Below, one piece after another: positions 1 to 8,976 of a stretch of DNA of 64,000 bases (positions are counted from its first letter, which is position 1; each line of letters starts with the position of its first letter). The DNA is from Roseomonas sp. GTDB taxonomy: Bacteria; Pseudomonadota; Alphaproteobacteria; Acetobacterales; Acetobacteraceae. The DNA is taken from NCBI GenBank assembly GCA_031180725.1, contig JAPSLO010000008.1:62001-126000 (forward strand). The letters run 5' to 3'. The notes under the pieces were generated by a model. It was given only the letters and a program-made list of their open reading frames with translations. It ran no database searches and had not been told where the DNA came from. The position numbers were made by a program, and so were the translations under genes.

Positions 1-1314
1 CTGCCGCAGCACGGGCGCCTCGACCGTCCAGGGCTGGTGCTGGCCGGCCCAGGCCGCGAGGGCTGCGCGCAGCGGCGCTGCATCGGCAAACTGGATCAGC
101 CCCGCAGTCAGGCAGAGTACCGGCGCAATCCGCGCCAGCAGCAGCATCGCCGCCAGCAGCAGCGCGTAAGCCACCGGCCAGAAGAATCGGCCGGAGGCGC
201 GGAACTGCTCCAGCGGCCCCGGTGCGGTGCCGAGGTCCAGCACGATGCGGCTTCCGAACCCGACCTTGTGGCTGATGGCGAGCAGAGTCAGCGCCAACAG
301 TGCCAGGGCCAGTCCCGTATGGCGCCGCAGCAGGCGCAGGGCTTCCCGCGGCCGGGCCAAAACGCCCAGGGCGAGCGCCAGCAACAGGCCGAGCCCCAGC
401 CAGTTGTAGCCCTCCCAGCCGCCATGGCCGGTGGCGTCAAGCTGCGGCGACCAAGGCAGGCCGAGGATCCCCGACCCTGCCGGCCAGACCGGCGAGAGCA
501 GGTTCATGGCGTACATGCCGTACCCGCCGTCGCCGCCGGCCCCCAGATAGCCAAAGGCCGTCATAGTGGCCGCAACCGCGCCCAATCCCACGCCGGCACC
601 GAGGGCAGCGGAGGCGAAGGGCTCCCCGCGCAGCAGCCGCGTCGCCGGCACCGCAGCCAGCAAGGCCAGGCTCATCGCTGCCAGGTAGGGATGCACCAGC
701 AGCGCCAGCACCTGCACCAGGACCGCCGCCGCCCAGAGACGGAGCCGGAACACGCGCAGCAGGCGCAGATAGAAGCCCAGGCCCAGGAGCAACAGGAAAT
801 GGCCGCAGAGCGCGGCATGGCCGAAGCGGCCGATCCAGGCCGGCATGGAAGCCGCCGCCAGCGCCACCCCGAGTGATGGTAAAAGGCGCCTCTCCCCAGT
901 CCCGCGCAGCGCCCAGACGGCGACCACCGGCTGCAGCACCCAGGCCAAGCCGTAGAACAGACCGATACCATGGAAGCCTTCCGGCAGCGCGCCGCGCAGC
1001 AGCTTCAGAAGCAGCGCCATCGCCGGAATGGAATCGGCAAAGGCAGTGTTCATGCCGCCTTCCTGGGTGTTCAACGTCGCCGCGAAGGTGGGTGGCCAGC
1101 GCCAGGCATCCGCGATCAGGTAACGCTGTGCCACCACGTGCTGCGCAGCGTCCCCAACTGGCTTCCAGGGCTGCCCGGCGGCGGGAAACAGGAAATCCAG
1201 GGGGAAGATCGAAAAGGCCAGCGCCAAGCCGAGGCAGAGCGCGAGGCCATAGGGAAGCGCGGAGCGGGACAGGCGAAACGGCCTCGGACTGATGGCGCCC
1301 GAGACATCTCGCAC
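1..1314 (-). CDS. DUF6311-family polytopic membrane protein (partial, C-terminus beyond left edge)
   Basis: The frame is open from a GTG at 1314 to the left edge of the window, so 438 codons are visible and the C-terminus is missing. I chose this start because GGAAGGGG lies about 5 bases upstream and an in-frame stop lies at 1381-1383. The protein is very hydrophobic, with many Leu/Ala/Gly-rich membrane segments. It carries landmarks of DUF6311 membrane proteins: an N-terminal extracytoplasmic motif MNTAFADSIP near residue 88, then YAMNLLSPVWP near 268 and GWEGYNWLGLG near 298. DUF6311 proteins look like GT-C type membrane glycosyltransferases, but their reaction is not established. The adjacent divergent polysaccharide operon suggests a role in surface glycan assembly; that is inference. 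Confidence 0.72.
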   Translation of the reverse strand, partial: MRDVSGAISPRPFRLSRSALPYGLALCLGLALAFSIFPLDFLFPAAGQPWKPVGDAAQHVVAQRYLIADAWRWPPTFAATLNTQEGGMNTAFADSIPAMALLLKLLRGALPEGFHGIGLFYGLAWVLQPVVAVWALRGTGERRLLPSLGVALAAASMPAWIGRFGHAALCGHFLLLLGLGFYLRLLRVFRLRLWAAAVLVQVLALLVHPYLAAMSLALLAAVPATRLLRGEPFASAALGAGVGLGAVAATMTAFGYLGAGGDGGYGMYAMNLLSPVWPAGSGILGLPWSPQLDATGHGGWEGYNWLGLGLLLALALGVLARPREALRLLRRHTGLALALLALTLLAISHKVGFGSRIVLDLGTAPGPLEQFRASGRFFWPVAYALLLAAMLLLARIAPVLCLTAGLIQFADAAPLRAALAAWAGQHQPWTVEAPVLRQ

Positions 1315-1348
1315 CCGATCCCCTTCCGCAAGGGTCGGCTGTGGCCGG

Positions 1349-1525
1349 CTACCAGAGCGCTGGCAGAAAGAGGGCAAGCGCTACCCAGGCCAAGCAGGAC
1401 AGCGCCAGGGCGAGCAGGATCCCGCGCGCCGTGGCCGAGGGATCGCCCTCCCGCATGGGCGGGCGCGGAATCGCACGGTGCACAGGCACCGAGCGCCGCC
1501 CGGGGAGGAGGAGTGGCTGACCCAT
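1349..1525 (-). CDS. Possible small single-pass membrane protein
   Basis: An ATG-initiated frame of 58 codons ends 34 bases before the DUF6311 gene. It has a basic N-terminal half and a single convincing C-terminal hydrophobic helix (about residues 36-57, containing GILLALALSCLAWVALALF). There is no clear ribosome-binding site before this ATG or before the alternative ATG at 1456. The case for a real gene rests on the well-formed transmembrane helix following charged residues and on its position directly upstream of another membrane protein. If it is not a gene, the stretch 1315-1796 is an intergenic region holding only divergent promoter sequence. Function unknown. Confidence 0.4.
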   Translation of the reverse strand: MGQPLLLPGRRSVPVHRAIPRPPMREGDPSATARGILLALALSCLAWVALALFLPALW

Positions 1526-1711
1526 GCAGCGATGATGGCAGAACTGGGGCAAAGGTTCCTTTGAAAACCGTGCCGGCCAGCGGTTTTCTTGGGGCTCACG
1601 GTCGATTGAGTACCGCCACAATCATGCCGCAACCGCGTCTCAAACCCGCCCGTGCCGATGGGTAATAAACGCTTCGGAAAGGGCAGGCGCAGCGATGGCG
1701 CCGCCCCGCCA

Positions 1712-1732
1712 TCACCCCGAGAAGTGGGGTGA
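1712..1732 (+). promoter_or_regulatory. Short hairpin in the leader of the polysaccharide operon
   Basis: TCACCCC and GGGGTGA form a perfect 7-bp stem around a 7-base loop, about 65 bases before the sugar-phosphate transferase start. It has no following T-tract, so it is more likely a leader or operator structure than a terminator. It could also be chance in GC-rich DNA. Confidence 0.25.
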
Positions 1733-1796
1733 ATGGCCGGGCCGGCGGCATGGGGCGTAGCCCAGAACCTGGGGACGAGGCGGGTTGGACCCGCCC

Positions 1797-2558
1797 ATGA
1801 GGACCTCGATGCCTGGCCTGGATGCCGCCCGGACTTTGGCGCATGAAACCGAAACGAAGCGTTCCGCTGCCGCGATACCGCTGGTGCTTGCCGGCGGCCC
1901 TGCCCTGGCGGCCGGATCCCTGAGCTCGGGCGAGGGCTTGGCGGCGCTGCGGCCGCTCGTCAAGCGTGCCATGGACATCCTCGGCGCCAGCCTGCTGCTG
2001 CTGCTGACGCTGCCGGCCTTCCTGGTGATCGCTGCGCTGGTGAAGATGGATGGCGGCAACGCCTTCTATGCCCATCCGCGGGTTGGCCGTGGCGGGCACC
2101 TCTTCGGCTGCCTCAAGTTCCGCTCCATGGTGATGGACGCCGACCGCCGGCTGGCCGAGCTGCTGGCCAGCAACCCGAGGGCCCGGGCAGAGTGGGAGGC
2201 CAGCCGCAAGCTGAAGAACGACCCGCGAGTCACCTTGGTGGGCCGTTTCTTGCGTGCCACCTCGCTGGACGAGCTGCCGCAGCTCATCAACGTGCTGAAG
2301 GGCGAGATGAGCCTGGTCGGCCCGCGCCCGGTGCAGGCAGCCGAACTGACCACCCATTACGGCGCCTCCGCCGCACATTACCTCTCGGTCCGGCCGGGCA
2401 TCACTGGTCCCTGGCAGGTCAGCGGCCGGTCGGATGTCTCCTACGCGCAGCGTGTGGCGATGGACGTCGCCTACGCCACGCATCCCTCGCTGACCCAGGA
2501 TATCCGAATCCTGCTGCGCACGCCGGTGGCGGTGCTGGCCCGCAGGGGCGCCTACTAG
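1797..2558 (+). CDS. Polyprenyl-phosphate sugar-1-phosphate transferase (short ExoY/PglC-like form)
   Basis: A 253-residue bacterial sugar transferase (PF02397 family) that would load the first sugar phosphate onto undecaprenyl phosphate at the inner face of the membrane. A variable N-terminus precedes VKRAMDILGASLLLLLTLPA (about residues 53-72), the reentrant membrane helix typical of the family. Next come KFRSM, the catalytic Asp-Glu pair in TSLDELPQL, and the C-terminal GPRPV and RPGITGPWQVSGRS motifs. The multi-pass N-terminal domain of WbaP-type enzymes is absent. An in-frame ATG at 1809 has a better Shine-Dalgarno (AGGA, 5 bases away) and could be the true start. It heads a plus-strand polysaccharide operon, so it probably sets the first sugar of the repeat unit. 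Confidence 0.9.
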   Translation: MRTSMPGLDAARTLAHETETKRSAAAIPLVLAGGPALAAGSLSSGEGLAALRPLVKRAMDILGASLLLLLTLPAFLVIAALVKMDGGNAFYAHPRVGRGGHLFGCLKFRSMVMDADRRLAELLASNPRARAEWEASRKLKNDPRVTLVGRFLRATSLDELPQLINVLKGEMSLVGPRPVQAAELTTHYGASAAHYLSVRPGITGPWQVSGRSDVSYAQRVAMDVAYATHPSLTQDIRILLRTPVAVLARRGAY

Positions 2559-2725
2559 GTCCCTGGGCGCCGCGCCTGGCGGCGTGACTTGGCTCGGTCC
2601 CGAATACAGCCCCGCCTGGAGTGGTGCCGCCGGCCCTGCCGTGGCAAAGCCGCGGCAGGGTACCAGGGGGCCCCTGGGCGCATCCGCCTTCCCTCCCCCT
2701 GGCTGACTGGAACAAGGCGCAGATC

Positions 2726-4255
2726 ATGGCCGATGTGGCGGCGCAGCGCGCCTCAGGCGGGCGTCTGCTTTCGGGAATGTTGTGGAATGCCGCCGGCCGC
2801 GGCCTGCCGCTTCTACTCGCCCTCGCCCTGACCCCAGTGCTGGTGCACCAGATGGGGATCGAGCGCTGGGGCTTCTTCACCCTGGCTCTGGCACTGGTCG
2901 GCGTCTTCGGCGTCTTCGACCTGGGCGTGGGTTCCGCCCTGACCCGCGCGCTGGCCGAACGCATCGGCCGTAGCGAGACCGAGGGCGCGGCGGAGCTGGC
3001 TGGCGCGGCGATGACCGCACTGGCCCTGGTCAGTGGCGCCGTCGCGCTGCTGGCCTTCGCCTTCGCCCCCGCCCTGGTGGAACGTGGCCTGAACACCCCG
3101 CCCGAGTTGCAGGCCGAGGCTGTGACCGCCATTCGCGTGCTGTGCCTGGCTGCGCCGCTGGTGGTGGTGAATGCGGCGCTCTGGGGCACGCTGGCTGCCT
3201 ATCAGCGCTTCCGGGAAGCCAACCTCGTCACCATCCCGGTGGCAGCGATGTACTATCTGGGCCCCGTGCTGGTGCTGATGGTCTGGAAGAGCCTGGTCGG
3301 CGTGATGCTGGCGCTTGTCGCCTGCCGGCTGGCCAATACGGTGTCCTATCTCTGGCTGGCGCGGCGCGACCTGCCGGGGCTCTGGCTGCGCGCACCGCGG
3401 GTGGCCCTGGTGGGACCGCTGGTGCGCATGGGCGGGTGGATGAGCGCTTCCGGCATCCTCACACAGGCCCTGCTCTATGCCGACCGTTTCCTGGTCGGGG
3501 CGCTGCTGACGCTCTCGGCCGTGGCCTTCTACGCAACGCCGCTGGATCTGGTGATGCGCATGTGGATCCTGCCGGTCGCCGTCGCCCAGGCGCTGCTGCC
3601 GGCCATGGCCTCGGCCTATGCGACGCACCCGGCGGCGACCGCGGGGCTGCTGCGGCGCGGCGCATTGCTTGTCGGCGCGGTGGTCATGCCGGCCTGCCTG
3701 ATGCTGGTGGCGGCGGGGCCCTGGCTGCTGAAGCTTTGGCTCGGCGCTGAATTCGCCGCGGGCGGCGGGCGCGTGCTGCAGATCCTGTCCGTCGGCATCT
3801 TCTTCTCGTGCGCCGCCTTCGCACCGGGTGCCCTGCTGGACGCGATCGGGCGGCCGGATGTGAATGCCAAATGGCAGCTCGCCCAGGCCGCCGTCTTCCT
3901 GCCGCTCTCGGCGCTGGGCCTCTGGATGATAGGAATCGAGGGCGCGGCCGCCGCCTGGGCAGCGCGTTGTGCGACCGACGCGGCAGGGCGCTTGGCCCTC
4001 GCCGCTCGCCACTATCTCGCGGCCGGCGACGCCGCACGGGCGCTTACGGCGCCGCTGCTGATCGGTGGCCTCGGCCTGGCGGCGCTGCTGCCCTTCAGCG
4101 ACGCCGCAATGCTGGCGTTGATCGGCGCGCTCGCCCTGGCCGGCTTCGTTGCCACAGCCATCCTGGCCCTGACCGCCGAAGAACGGCGCGACGCACGCAG
4201 CTTGCTGCGGCGGCCCTGGCGCATCCGTGCCGTGTTGCGAGGCGAGCCTGCCTGA
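2726..4255 (+). CDS. Wzx-like polysaccharide flippase (MATE/MOP superfamily)
   Basis: A 509-residue, highly hydrophobic protein with about 12-14 membrane helices. The N-terminal pattern (GMLWNAAGRGLPLLLALALT, then DLGVGSALTRALAERIG) is typical of the polysaccharide transport branch of the MOP superfamily, which moves lipid-linked oligosaccharides across the inner membrane. The ATG at 2726 fits the family N-terminus better than upstream codons, which would add a poorly hydrophobic Pro-rich extension. The stop codon overlaps the start of the next glycosyltransferase (TGATG), so the two are translationally coupled. The 167 bases before it hold no gene. It presumably exports the glycan built by the neighbouring transferases. 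Confidence 0.87.
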   Translation: MADVAAQRASGGRLLSGMLWNAAGRGLPLLLALALTPVLVHQMGIERWGFFTLALALVGVFGVFDLGVGSALTRALAERIGRSETEGAAELAGAAMTALALVSGAVALLAFAFAPALVERGLNTPPELQAEAVTAIRVLCLAAPLVVVNAALWGTLAAYQRFREANLVTIPVAAMYYLGPVLVLMVWKSLVGVMLALVACRLANTVSYLWLARRDLPGLWLRAPRVALVGPLVRMGGWMSASGILTQALLYADRFLVGALLTLSAVAFYATPLDLVMRMWILPVAVAQALLPAMASAYATHPAATAGLLRRGALLVGAVVMPACLMLVAAGPWLLKLWLGAEFAAGGGRVLQILSVGIFFSCAAFAPGALLDAIGRPDVNAKWQLAQAAVFLPLSALGLWMIGIEGAAAAWAARCATDAAGRLALAARHYLAAGDAARALTAPLLIGGLGLAALLPFSDAAMLALIGALALAGFVATAILALTAEERRDARSLLRRPWRIRAVLRGEPA

Positions 4256-5292
4256 TGCTGACCATCAACGGGCGTTTCCTGACCCAGGGCATGACGGGCG
4301 TGCAGCGCTTCGCAGCCGAGGTGACGCAGGCCATCGCGCGGAGCGGCGTGCCGATCCGCCTGCTGGCCCCACCTGGCGCGCCGCCGCGCTTCGGTGACAT
4401 TCCGGTGGAAATCGTGGGACGCCGCGGCGGCCAGACCTGGGAACAGATGGACCTTCCAAGCGCCACATCCGGCGCCGTGCTGCTGAACCTGGGCAATACC
4501 GCGCCGCTGCGTCCGGGCCGGCAAATCGTGGTGATCCACGATGCCGGTGTCTTCGACACGCCGGAGAGCTATGCCCTGCCCTTCCGCGCCTGGTATCGTG
4601 CGCTGCACATGGCGCTGCCGCGCCTCGGTGCGCGGATCGTCACCGTCAGCGAATTTTCCCGTGGCCGGCTAGCGGCACGGCTGCGGCTCGACCCGGCGCG
4701 CATTGCGGTGATGCCGGAAGGCGGCGAACATGTGCTGCGTATGCCGGCCGATCCCGATGTGCTGGCGAAGCACGGATTGCAGCGCGGGCGCTACGCGCTG
4801 GCGGTCGGCACGCGCGCCGCGCACAAGAATCTCGGCGTGCTGCGCGATGCGGCGGCACTGCTGGCCGCCCGTGGCATGGTGCTGGCAGTGGCGGGCGCGG
4901 TGCAGGCGGGCGTTTTCAGCGGGCCAGCGGATGCCGAAGGCAGCGCGGTGCGCACCCTAGGCCGCGTGACTGATGCCGAGCTGCGCGCCCTCTATGAGAA
5001 CGCGCTCTGCCTGGTCTTTCCCAGCCGCTACGAGGGCTTCGGCATCCCGCCGCTGGAGGCGATGTGGTGCGGCTGCCCCGTATTGGCCGCGCGCGCCGGG
5101 GCAGTACCGGAGGTCTGCGCCGAAGCCGCACTGTGGTTCGATGCGGAAGGCCCGGCGACGCCGGCCACCGCCCTCGCGCAGTTGCTCGACGAGCCCGGTT
5201 TGTCGGATTCGCTGCGCAAGGCCGGCCATGAACGGGCCCAACGCTATTCCTGGGATGCGGCCGGGCGACGGCTACTGGAACTTATCGCATGA
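4255..5292 (+). CDS. GT4-family glycosyltransferase
   Basis: A 345-residue GT-B fold glycosyltransferase of the GT1/GT4 superfamily, transferring a sugar from a nucleotide donor to the growing lipid-linked glycan in the cytoplasm. The N-terminal domain opens with RFLTQGMTGVQRFAAEV. The donor-binding half has YALAVGTRAAHKN and the signature FPSRYEGFGIPPLEAMWCG with its EX7E-type acidic residues, then VPEVCAEAALWFD. The ATG at 4255 overlaps the flippase stop, and the stop overlaps the next ATG by 4 bases. Donor and acceptor cannot be named from sequence; mannosyltransferase-like members of GT4 share this layout. Confidence 0.88.
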   Translation: MLTINGRFLTQGMTGVQRFAAEVTQAIARSGVPIRLLAPPGAPPRFGDIPVEIVGRRGGQTWEQMDLPSATSGAVLLNLGNTAPLRPGRQIVVIHDAGVFDTPESYALPFRAWYRALHMALPRLGARIVTVSEFSRGRLAARLRLDPARIAVMPEGGEHVLRMPADPDVLAKHGLQRGRYALAVGTRAAHKNLGVLRDAAALLAARGMVLAVAGAVQAGVFSGPADAEGSAVRTLGRVTDAELRALYENALCLVFPSRYEGFGIPPLEAMWCGCPVLAARAGAVPEVCAEAALWFDAEGPATPATALAQLLDEPGLSDSLRKAGHERAQRYSWDAAGRRLLELIA

Positions 5293-6410
5293 AGATTGCC
5301 ATCGTCCATGAGTGGCTGGAGAGCTATGCGGGCTCCGAACGCGTGGTGGAGCAGCTTTTGGAACTGTTCCCGGATGCCGACCTCTTCGCCGTCTGCGACT
5401 TCCTGCCGGAAGGCGAACGCCATTTCCTGAAGGGCAAGCGGCCCACCACCAGCTTCATCCAGCATTTGCCCCGCGCGCAGCGCTGGTTCCGCTACTATCT
5501 TGGCCTGATGCCGCTGGCAGTGGAGCAGTTTGACCTCTCCGGCTACGACCTCGTCATCTCCTCCTCCCACGCCGTGGCCAAGGGCGTGCTAACGGGGCCG
5601 GCCACACTACATGTCAGCTACGTGCACAGCCCCATGCGCTATGCCTGGGATCTGCAGCATCAGTATCTCCGGCAGGCTGGCCTGGATCGTGGGCTGAAGG
5701 GGGCGATGACGCGCTGGTTGCTGGGAAAGATGCGCGCCTGGGACCATGCCTCCGCCGCGCGGCCCGATGTGATCCTGGCTAATTCCGCCTGGATTGCGGA
5801 GCGCATCCGCAAGACCTGGCGGCGCGAGAGCCAGGTGGTGCATCCGCCCGTGGACGTCGCCGGCTTTCCTTTCCGGCCGCTCAAGGACGGGCCCTATGTC
5901 ATCGCCTCCCGCATGGTGCCGTACAAGCGTGTGGACCTGGTGGTGGAAGCCTTCCGCGGCTTGCCGGACCGGCAACTCGTGGTAATCGGCGACGGGCCGG
6001 AGATGCCACGCGTGCGCGCCGCGGCGGCGAACGCGCCGAACATCGCGCTGCGTGGCCGCGCCCCGCAGGCGGAACTCGTCGCGGCCCTGCAATCCGCCCG
6101 CGCCTTCGTCTTCGCGGCGGAGGAGGATTTCGGCATCGGCATGGTCGAGGCCCAGGCCTGCGGCACGCCGCTGATCGCCTATGGCCGCGGCGGCGCGGCC
6201 GACATCGTGCAGGATGGCACCACCGGCGTGCTCTTCCCCCGTCAGGATGCTGCCAGCTTGCGTGACGCGGTGACTCGCTTCGAATCCCATTCCATTGCAC
6301 CGGAAGCCTGCCGGGCCAATGCCGAGCGCTTCTCTCGGGACGCCTTCAGGACGCGCATGTTGCAGGCAGTGCGCGCCGCCTGCGAAGCACGCGGAATGCG
6401 CGCGCCATGA
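5289..6410 (+). CDS. GT4-family glycosyltransferase (WbaZ-like)
   Basis: A 373-residue GT-B enzyme beginning MKIAIVHEWLESYAGSERVV, the N-terminus typical of WbaZ-like mannosyl/rhamnosyl transferases. The central segment VSYVHSPMRYAWD is conserved in that group. The donor-binding domain carries YVIASRMVPYKRVDLVVEAF, VIGDGPEMPRVR and FVFAAEEDFGIGMVEAQACG. It overlaps both neighbours by 4 bases (ATGA junctions), so it belongs to a single transcript with the flippase and the other transferases. It most likely adds one sugar of the repeat unit; the sugar is not determinable here. Confidence 0.88.
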   Translation: MKIAIVHEWLESYAGSERVVEQLLELFPDADLFAVCDFLPEGERHFLKGKRPTTSFIQHLPRAQRWFRYYLGLMPLAVEQFDLSGYDLVISSSHAVAKGVLTGPATLHVSYVHSPMRYAWDLQHQYLRQAGLDRGLKGAMTRWLLGKMRAWDHASAARPDVILANSAWIAERIRKTWRRESQVVHPPVDVAGFPFRPLKDGPYVIASRMVPYKRVDLVVEAFRGLPDRQLVVIGDGPEMPRVRAAAANAPNIALRGRAPQAELVAALQSARAFVFAAEEDFGIGMVEAQACGTPLIAYGRGGAADIVQDGTTGVLFPRQDAASLRDAVTRFESHSIAPEACRANAERFSRDAFRTRMLQAVRAACEARGMRAP

Positions 6411-7291
6411 CAGCGCCGAGCTTCAGCCTGGTGGTGGCCACGCGCGGCCGCAGCAGGGAGATCGCGGAGTTCCTGGACAGCGTCCTCGCCCAGGGCCGCG
6501 CCGATGTCGAGGTCATCATCGTGGACCAGAACGAGGATCACCGGGTGGACGGCGTGCTGGCGCCCTATGCCGGTCGGATCGCGCTGACCCATCTGCGCTC
6601 CGCCGTCCCGAACGCGAACCGCGCGCGGAATCTGGGGCTGGTGCATGCCCGCGGCGCGATCATCGCCTTCCCGGATGACGACTGCCTCTATCCAACCGGC
6701 CTGCTGGACCGCGTGGCGGCGCTGTTCGAGCAGGATCCCGACCTGGCCGTGCTCACCGGCCCCGCGGCCAGCCCGGCCGGCGGCCTTGGCTCCGGCCGCT
6801 GGCGGCAGGACGGCGGGGCGATCGATATGTCGAATGTTTGGACCAGCGTGATCGAGTTCAACATCTGGCTCCACCGCCGCCTGGCGCTCGATCTCGGCGG
6901 ATTCGACGAGGAGATGGGACCAGGCACGCGGCTGGGCTCGGCCGAGGGCAACGACCTGGTGCTCCGCGCGACGGTGGCCGGGCGCAAGGCGATCTACGTG
7001 CCGGAGCTGCGCGTGATCCATCCGGACAAGCGCCTGACGGACGTGGCGGTGGCCCGGGCGCGGCTCTACGGCCGGGGGCTTGGCTTCGCGCTGCGCCGGC
7101 ATGGCGTGCCGGCCGCGGTCTGGCTGCCTTTCGCTGTGCGCCCCCTGGGCGGTGCGCTGCTCAGCCTGGCGAAGGGAAGGCCGCGCGACGCGGCGTACTA
7201 TGCCATGTCGCTGCTCGGCCGCGCCGAGGGCTATCTGCGCGGCGATGCCGCGGCCGGGCGGGTGCGGCCGGCGCTGAAAGGGGCGACCTGA
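6407..7291 (+). CDS. GT2-family glycosyltransferase
   Basis: A 294-residue family 2 glycosyltransferase with a GT-A fold. It shows the opening FSLVVATRGRSREIAEFLDS, the metal- and donor-binding region AIIAFPDDDCLYP (DDD in place of DXD), and a downstream acidic acceptor segment with SAEGNDLVLRA. The C-terminal part is more hydrophobic and could sit on the membrane. Start and stop overlap the adjoining genes by 4 and 1 bases. The following gene is another GT2 with similar layout, so the pair may be an old duplication. Confidence 0.87.
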   Translation: MTAPSFSLVVATRGRSREIAEFLDSVLAQGRADVEVIIVDQNEDHRVDGVLAPYAGRIALTHLRSAVPNANRARNLGLVHARGAIIAFPDDDCLYPTGLLDRVAALFEQDPDLAVLTGPAASPAGGLGSGRWRQDGGAIDMSNVWTSVIEFNIWLHRRLALDLGGFDEEMGPGTRLGSAEGNDLVLRATVAGRKAIYVPELRVIHPDKRLTDVAVARARLYGRGLGFALRRHGVPAAVWLPFAVRPLGGALLSLAKGRPRDAAYYAMSLLGRAEGYLRGDAAAGRVRPALKGAT

Positions 7292-8163
7292 TGCGCATCG
7301 CCGTCGGCATCGCCACACGCGGCCGCGCCACCATCCTGGGCGAGGTGCTGGCAGAGCTGGCTCGCCAAACCCGTCAGCCCGACCGTATTGTGGTGTGCCA
7401 CGTCGCGTCGGAGGACATCGCCAGCTTGCCGGAACGCTTCCCGGCCGTGGAGTTCATCACCGCGGCGCCCGGCTTGCCGCGGCAGCGGAACGCCATCCTG
7501 GACGCCGTGCAGGAGGTGGATGTGGTGCTGTTCCTGGATGACGATTTCCTGCCCTCTCCCGACTATCTGGCGGTGACCGAAGCTGTGTTGGCGGCTGAGC
7601 CGGACTGCGTGGTGACCACCGGCACGGTGATCGCCGACGGCGCCAAGGGACCAGGCATCGCGGTGGCAGAGGGCAAGGCGATCCTGGCCGGCGATAGCTA
7701 TGCCGGGCCAGCCCTGGCCACGGCGCCGCGCTTCAATGGCTATGGATGCAACATGGCGCTGCGCTTGGCGCCGCTGAACCGCAACGGCCTGCGCTTCGAC
7801 GAGCAGTTGCCGCTCTATGGCTGGTACGAGGATCTGGATCTGACCCGCCGGCTGGGCCGGCATGGCCGCATCCTGCGCCTGGCCGGCGCACGCGGCGTGC
7901 ATCTGGGCAGCAAGGGCGGCCGCGTCTCGGGTCTCCGCCTGGGCTACAGCCAGGTGGCGAATGCGCTCTACCTGGCACGGAAGGGGGTCTATCCCTGGAA
8001 CCGGGCGCTGCGCTCCGTCGGGCGGCACCTGGCGATGAATGCGCTGCGGAGCCTGAATCCGGAACCCTGGGTGGACCGCGCCGGACGGCTGAAGGGCAAC
8101 CTGATCGCGCTGGCCGACCTGCCACGCGGCCGGATGCACCCCATGCGCGTGCTGGAGCTGTAG
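7291..8163 (+). CDS. GT2-family glycosyltransferase
   Basis: A 290-residue GT-A enzyme: VGIATRGRATILGEVLAELA at the N-terminus, PGLPRQRNAILDAV, then VVLFLDDDFLPSPDYL with the DDD metal-binding motif, and GWYEDLDLTRRLGRHG with the catalytic-base type ED. The ATG shares its A with the preceding TGA stop. It ends 3 bases before the YdcF-like gene. It is placed as the last glycosyltransferase of the operon and could act late in repeat-unit assembly; the substrate is unknown. Confidence 0.87.
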   Translation: MRIAVGIATRGRATILGEVLAELARQTRQPDRIVVCHVASEDIASLPERFPAVEFITAAPGLPRQRNAILDAVQEVDVVLFLDDDFLPSPDYLAVTEAVLAAEPDCVVTTGTVIADGAKGPGIAVAEGKAILAGDSYAGPALATAPRFNGYGCNMALRLAPLNRNGLRFDEQLPLYGWYEDLDLTRRLGRHGRILRLAGARGVHLGSKGGRVSGLRLGYSQVANALYLARKGVYPWNRALRSVGRHLAMNALRSLNPEPWVDRAGRLKGNLIALADLPRGRMHPMRVLEL

Positions 8164-8166
8164 CGG

Positions 8167-8964
8167 ATGGAGGATGTGAGCTTCATCGCCTCCAAGCTGC
8201 TCTGGGCGGTGCTGCGGCCGAACACGCTGGCGCTGGTCATGGCTGTGGCAGGGCTGGTGCTGGTCTGGCGAGGCCACCGGATCGGGCGCTGGCCACTGGC
8301 ACTGGGCCTGGGCTGGTATGCGCTGGTCTTCATGCTGCCGGTTTCCACGGCAGTGACCCTGCCGCTCGAACAACGTTTCACGCGCCCCGCCACCCCGCCT
8401 GTGCAGGTGGACGGTATCATCGTGCTGGGCGGCGCGGTGGAGCAGGAGCTGACAGATGCGCATGGCATCCCCGCCCTGAACGGGGCAGCGGAACGCTTTA
8501 CCGAGGCTCTCGTGCTGTCACGACGCTATCCCGGAGCGAAGCTGGTCTTCACGGGTGGCTCCTCCGCCGTCATTCCCGGCGGGGCGACCGAGGCGGATAC
8601 CGCCCGCCAGCTTTTCGCCGATATCGGCCTGCCGCCCGAGCGGCTGGTGTTCGAAGGTGAAAGCCGCAATACCTGGGAGAATGCGGTGCTGACGCGCCAG
8701 CTGCTGAACCCGCAGCCGGGCGAAACCTGGCTGCTGGTGACCTCCGCCATGCACATGCCACGCGCCATGGGCTGCTTCCGTGGCGCCGGCTGGCAGGTGG
8801 TGGCCTGGCCCGTGAACTACACGACCGGCACCAATCCGCGGCTGTGGTACAATTGGCCCTTCCCCACCCGGCTGAACCAGGCGGAAGCGGCAATGCGTGA
8901 ATGGGCGGGGCTGGTGGCCTATCGCCTGATGGGCCGGCTGGAGAACTGGTTCCCCGCGCCATAG
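8167..8964 (+). CDS. YdcF-family (DUF218) membrane-anchored protein
   Basis: A 265-residue protein with two N-terminal membrane helices (about residues 18-35 and 40-60) and a DUF218 domain. The domain motifs are VDGIIVLGGAVEQE, KLVFTGGSS, ESRNTWENAV and LLVTSAMHMPRAMGCFRGAGW. The family includes ElyC/SanA/YdcF proteins linked to envelope and undecaprenyl-phosphate related processes; the chemistry is not settled. Here it follows the last glycosyltransferase by only 3 bases, which supports a function tied to lipid-linked glycan or envelope homeostasis. Confidence 0.82.
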   Translation: MEDVSFIASKLLWAVLRPNTLALVMAVAGLVLVWRGHRIGRWPLALGLGWYALVFMLPVSTAVTLPLEQRFTRPATPPVQVDGIIVLGGAVEQELTDAHGIPALNGAAERFTEALVLSRRYPGAKLVFTGGSSAVIPGGATEADTARQLFADIGLPPERLVFEGESRNTWENAVLTRQLLNPQPGETWLLVTSAMHMPRAMGCFRGAGWQVVAWPVNYTTGTNPRLWYNWPFPTRLNQAEAAMREWAGLVAYRLMGRLENWFPAP

Positions 8965-8976
8965 AGGAGGCCGTTC

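Noticed and set aside
37-876. Plus-strand open frame rich in Gln, Arg and Ala
   Set aside because: It is antisense to the DUF6311 membrane protein; Gln/Arg-rich translation is the expected complement of Leu/Ala codons.
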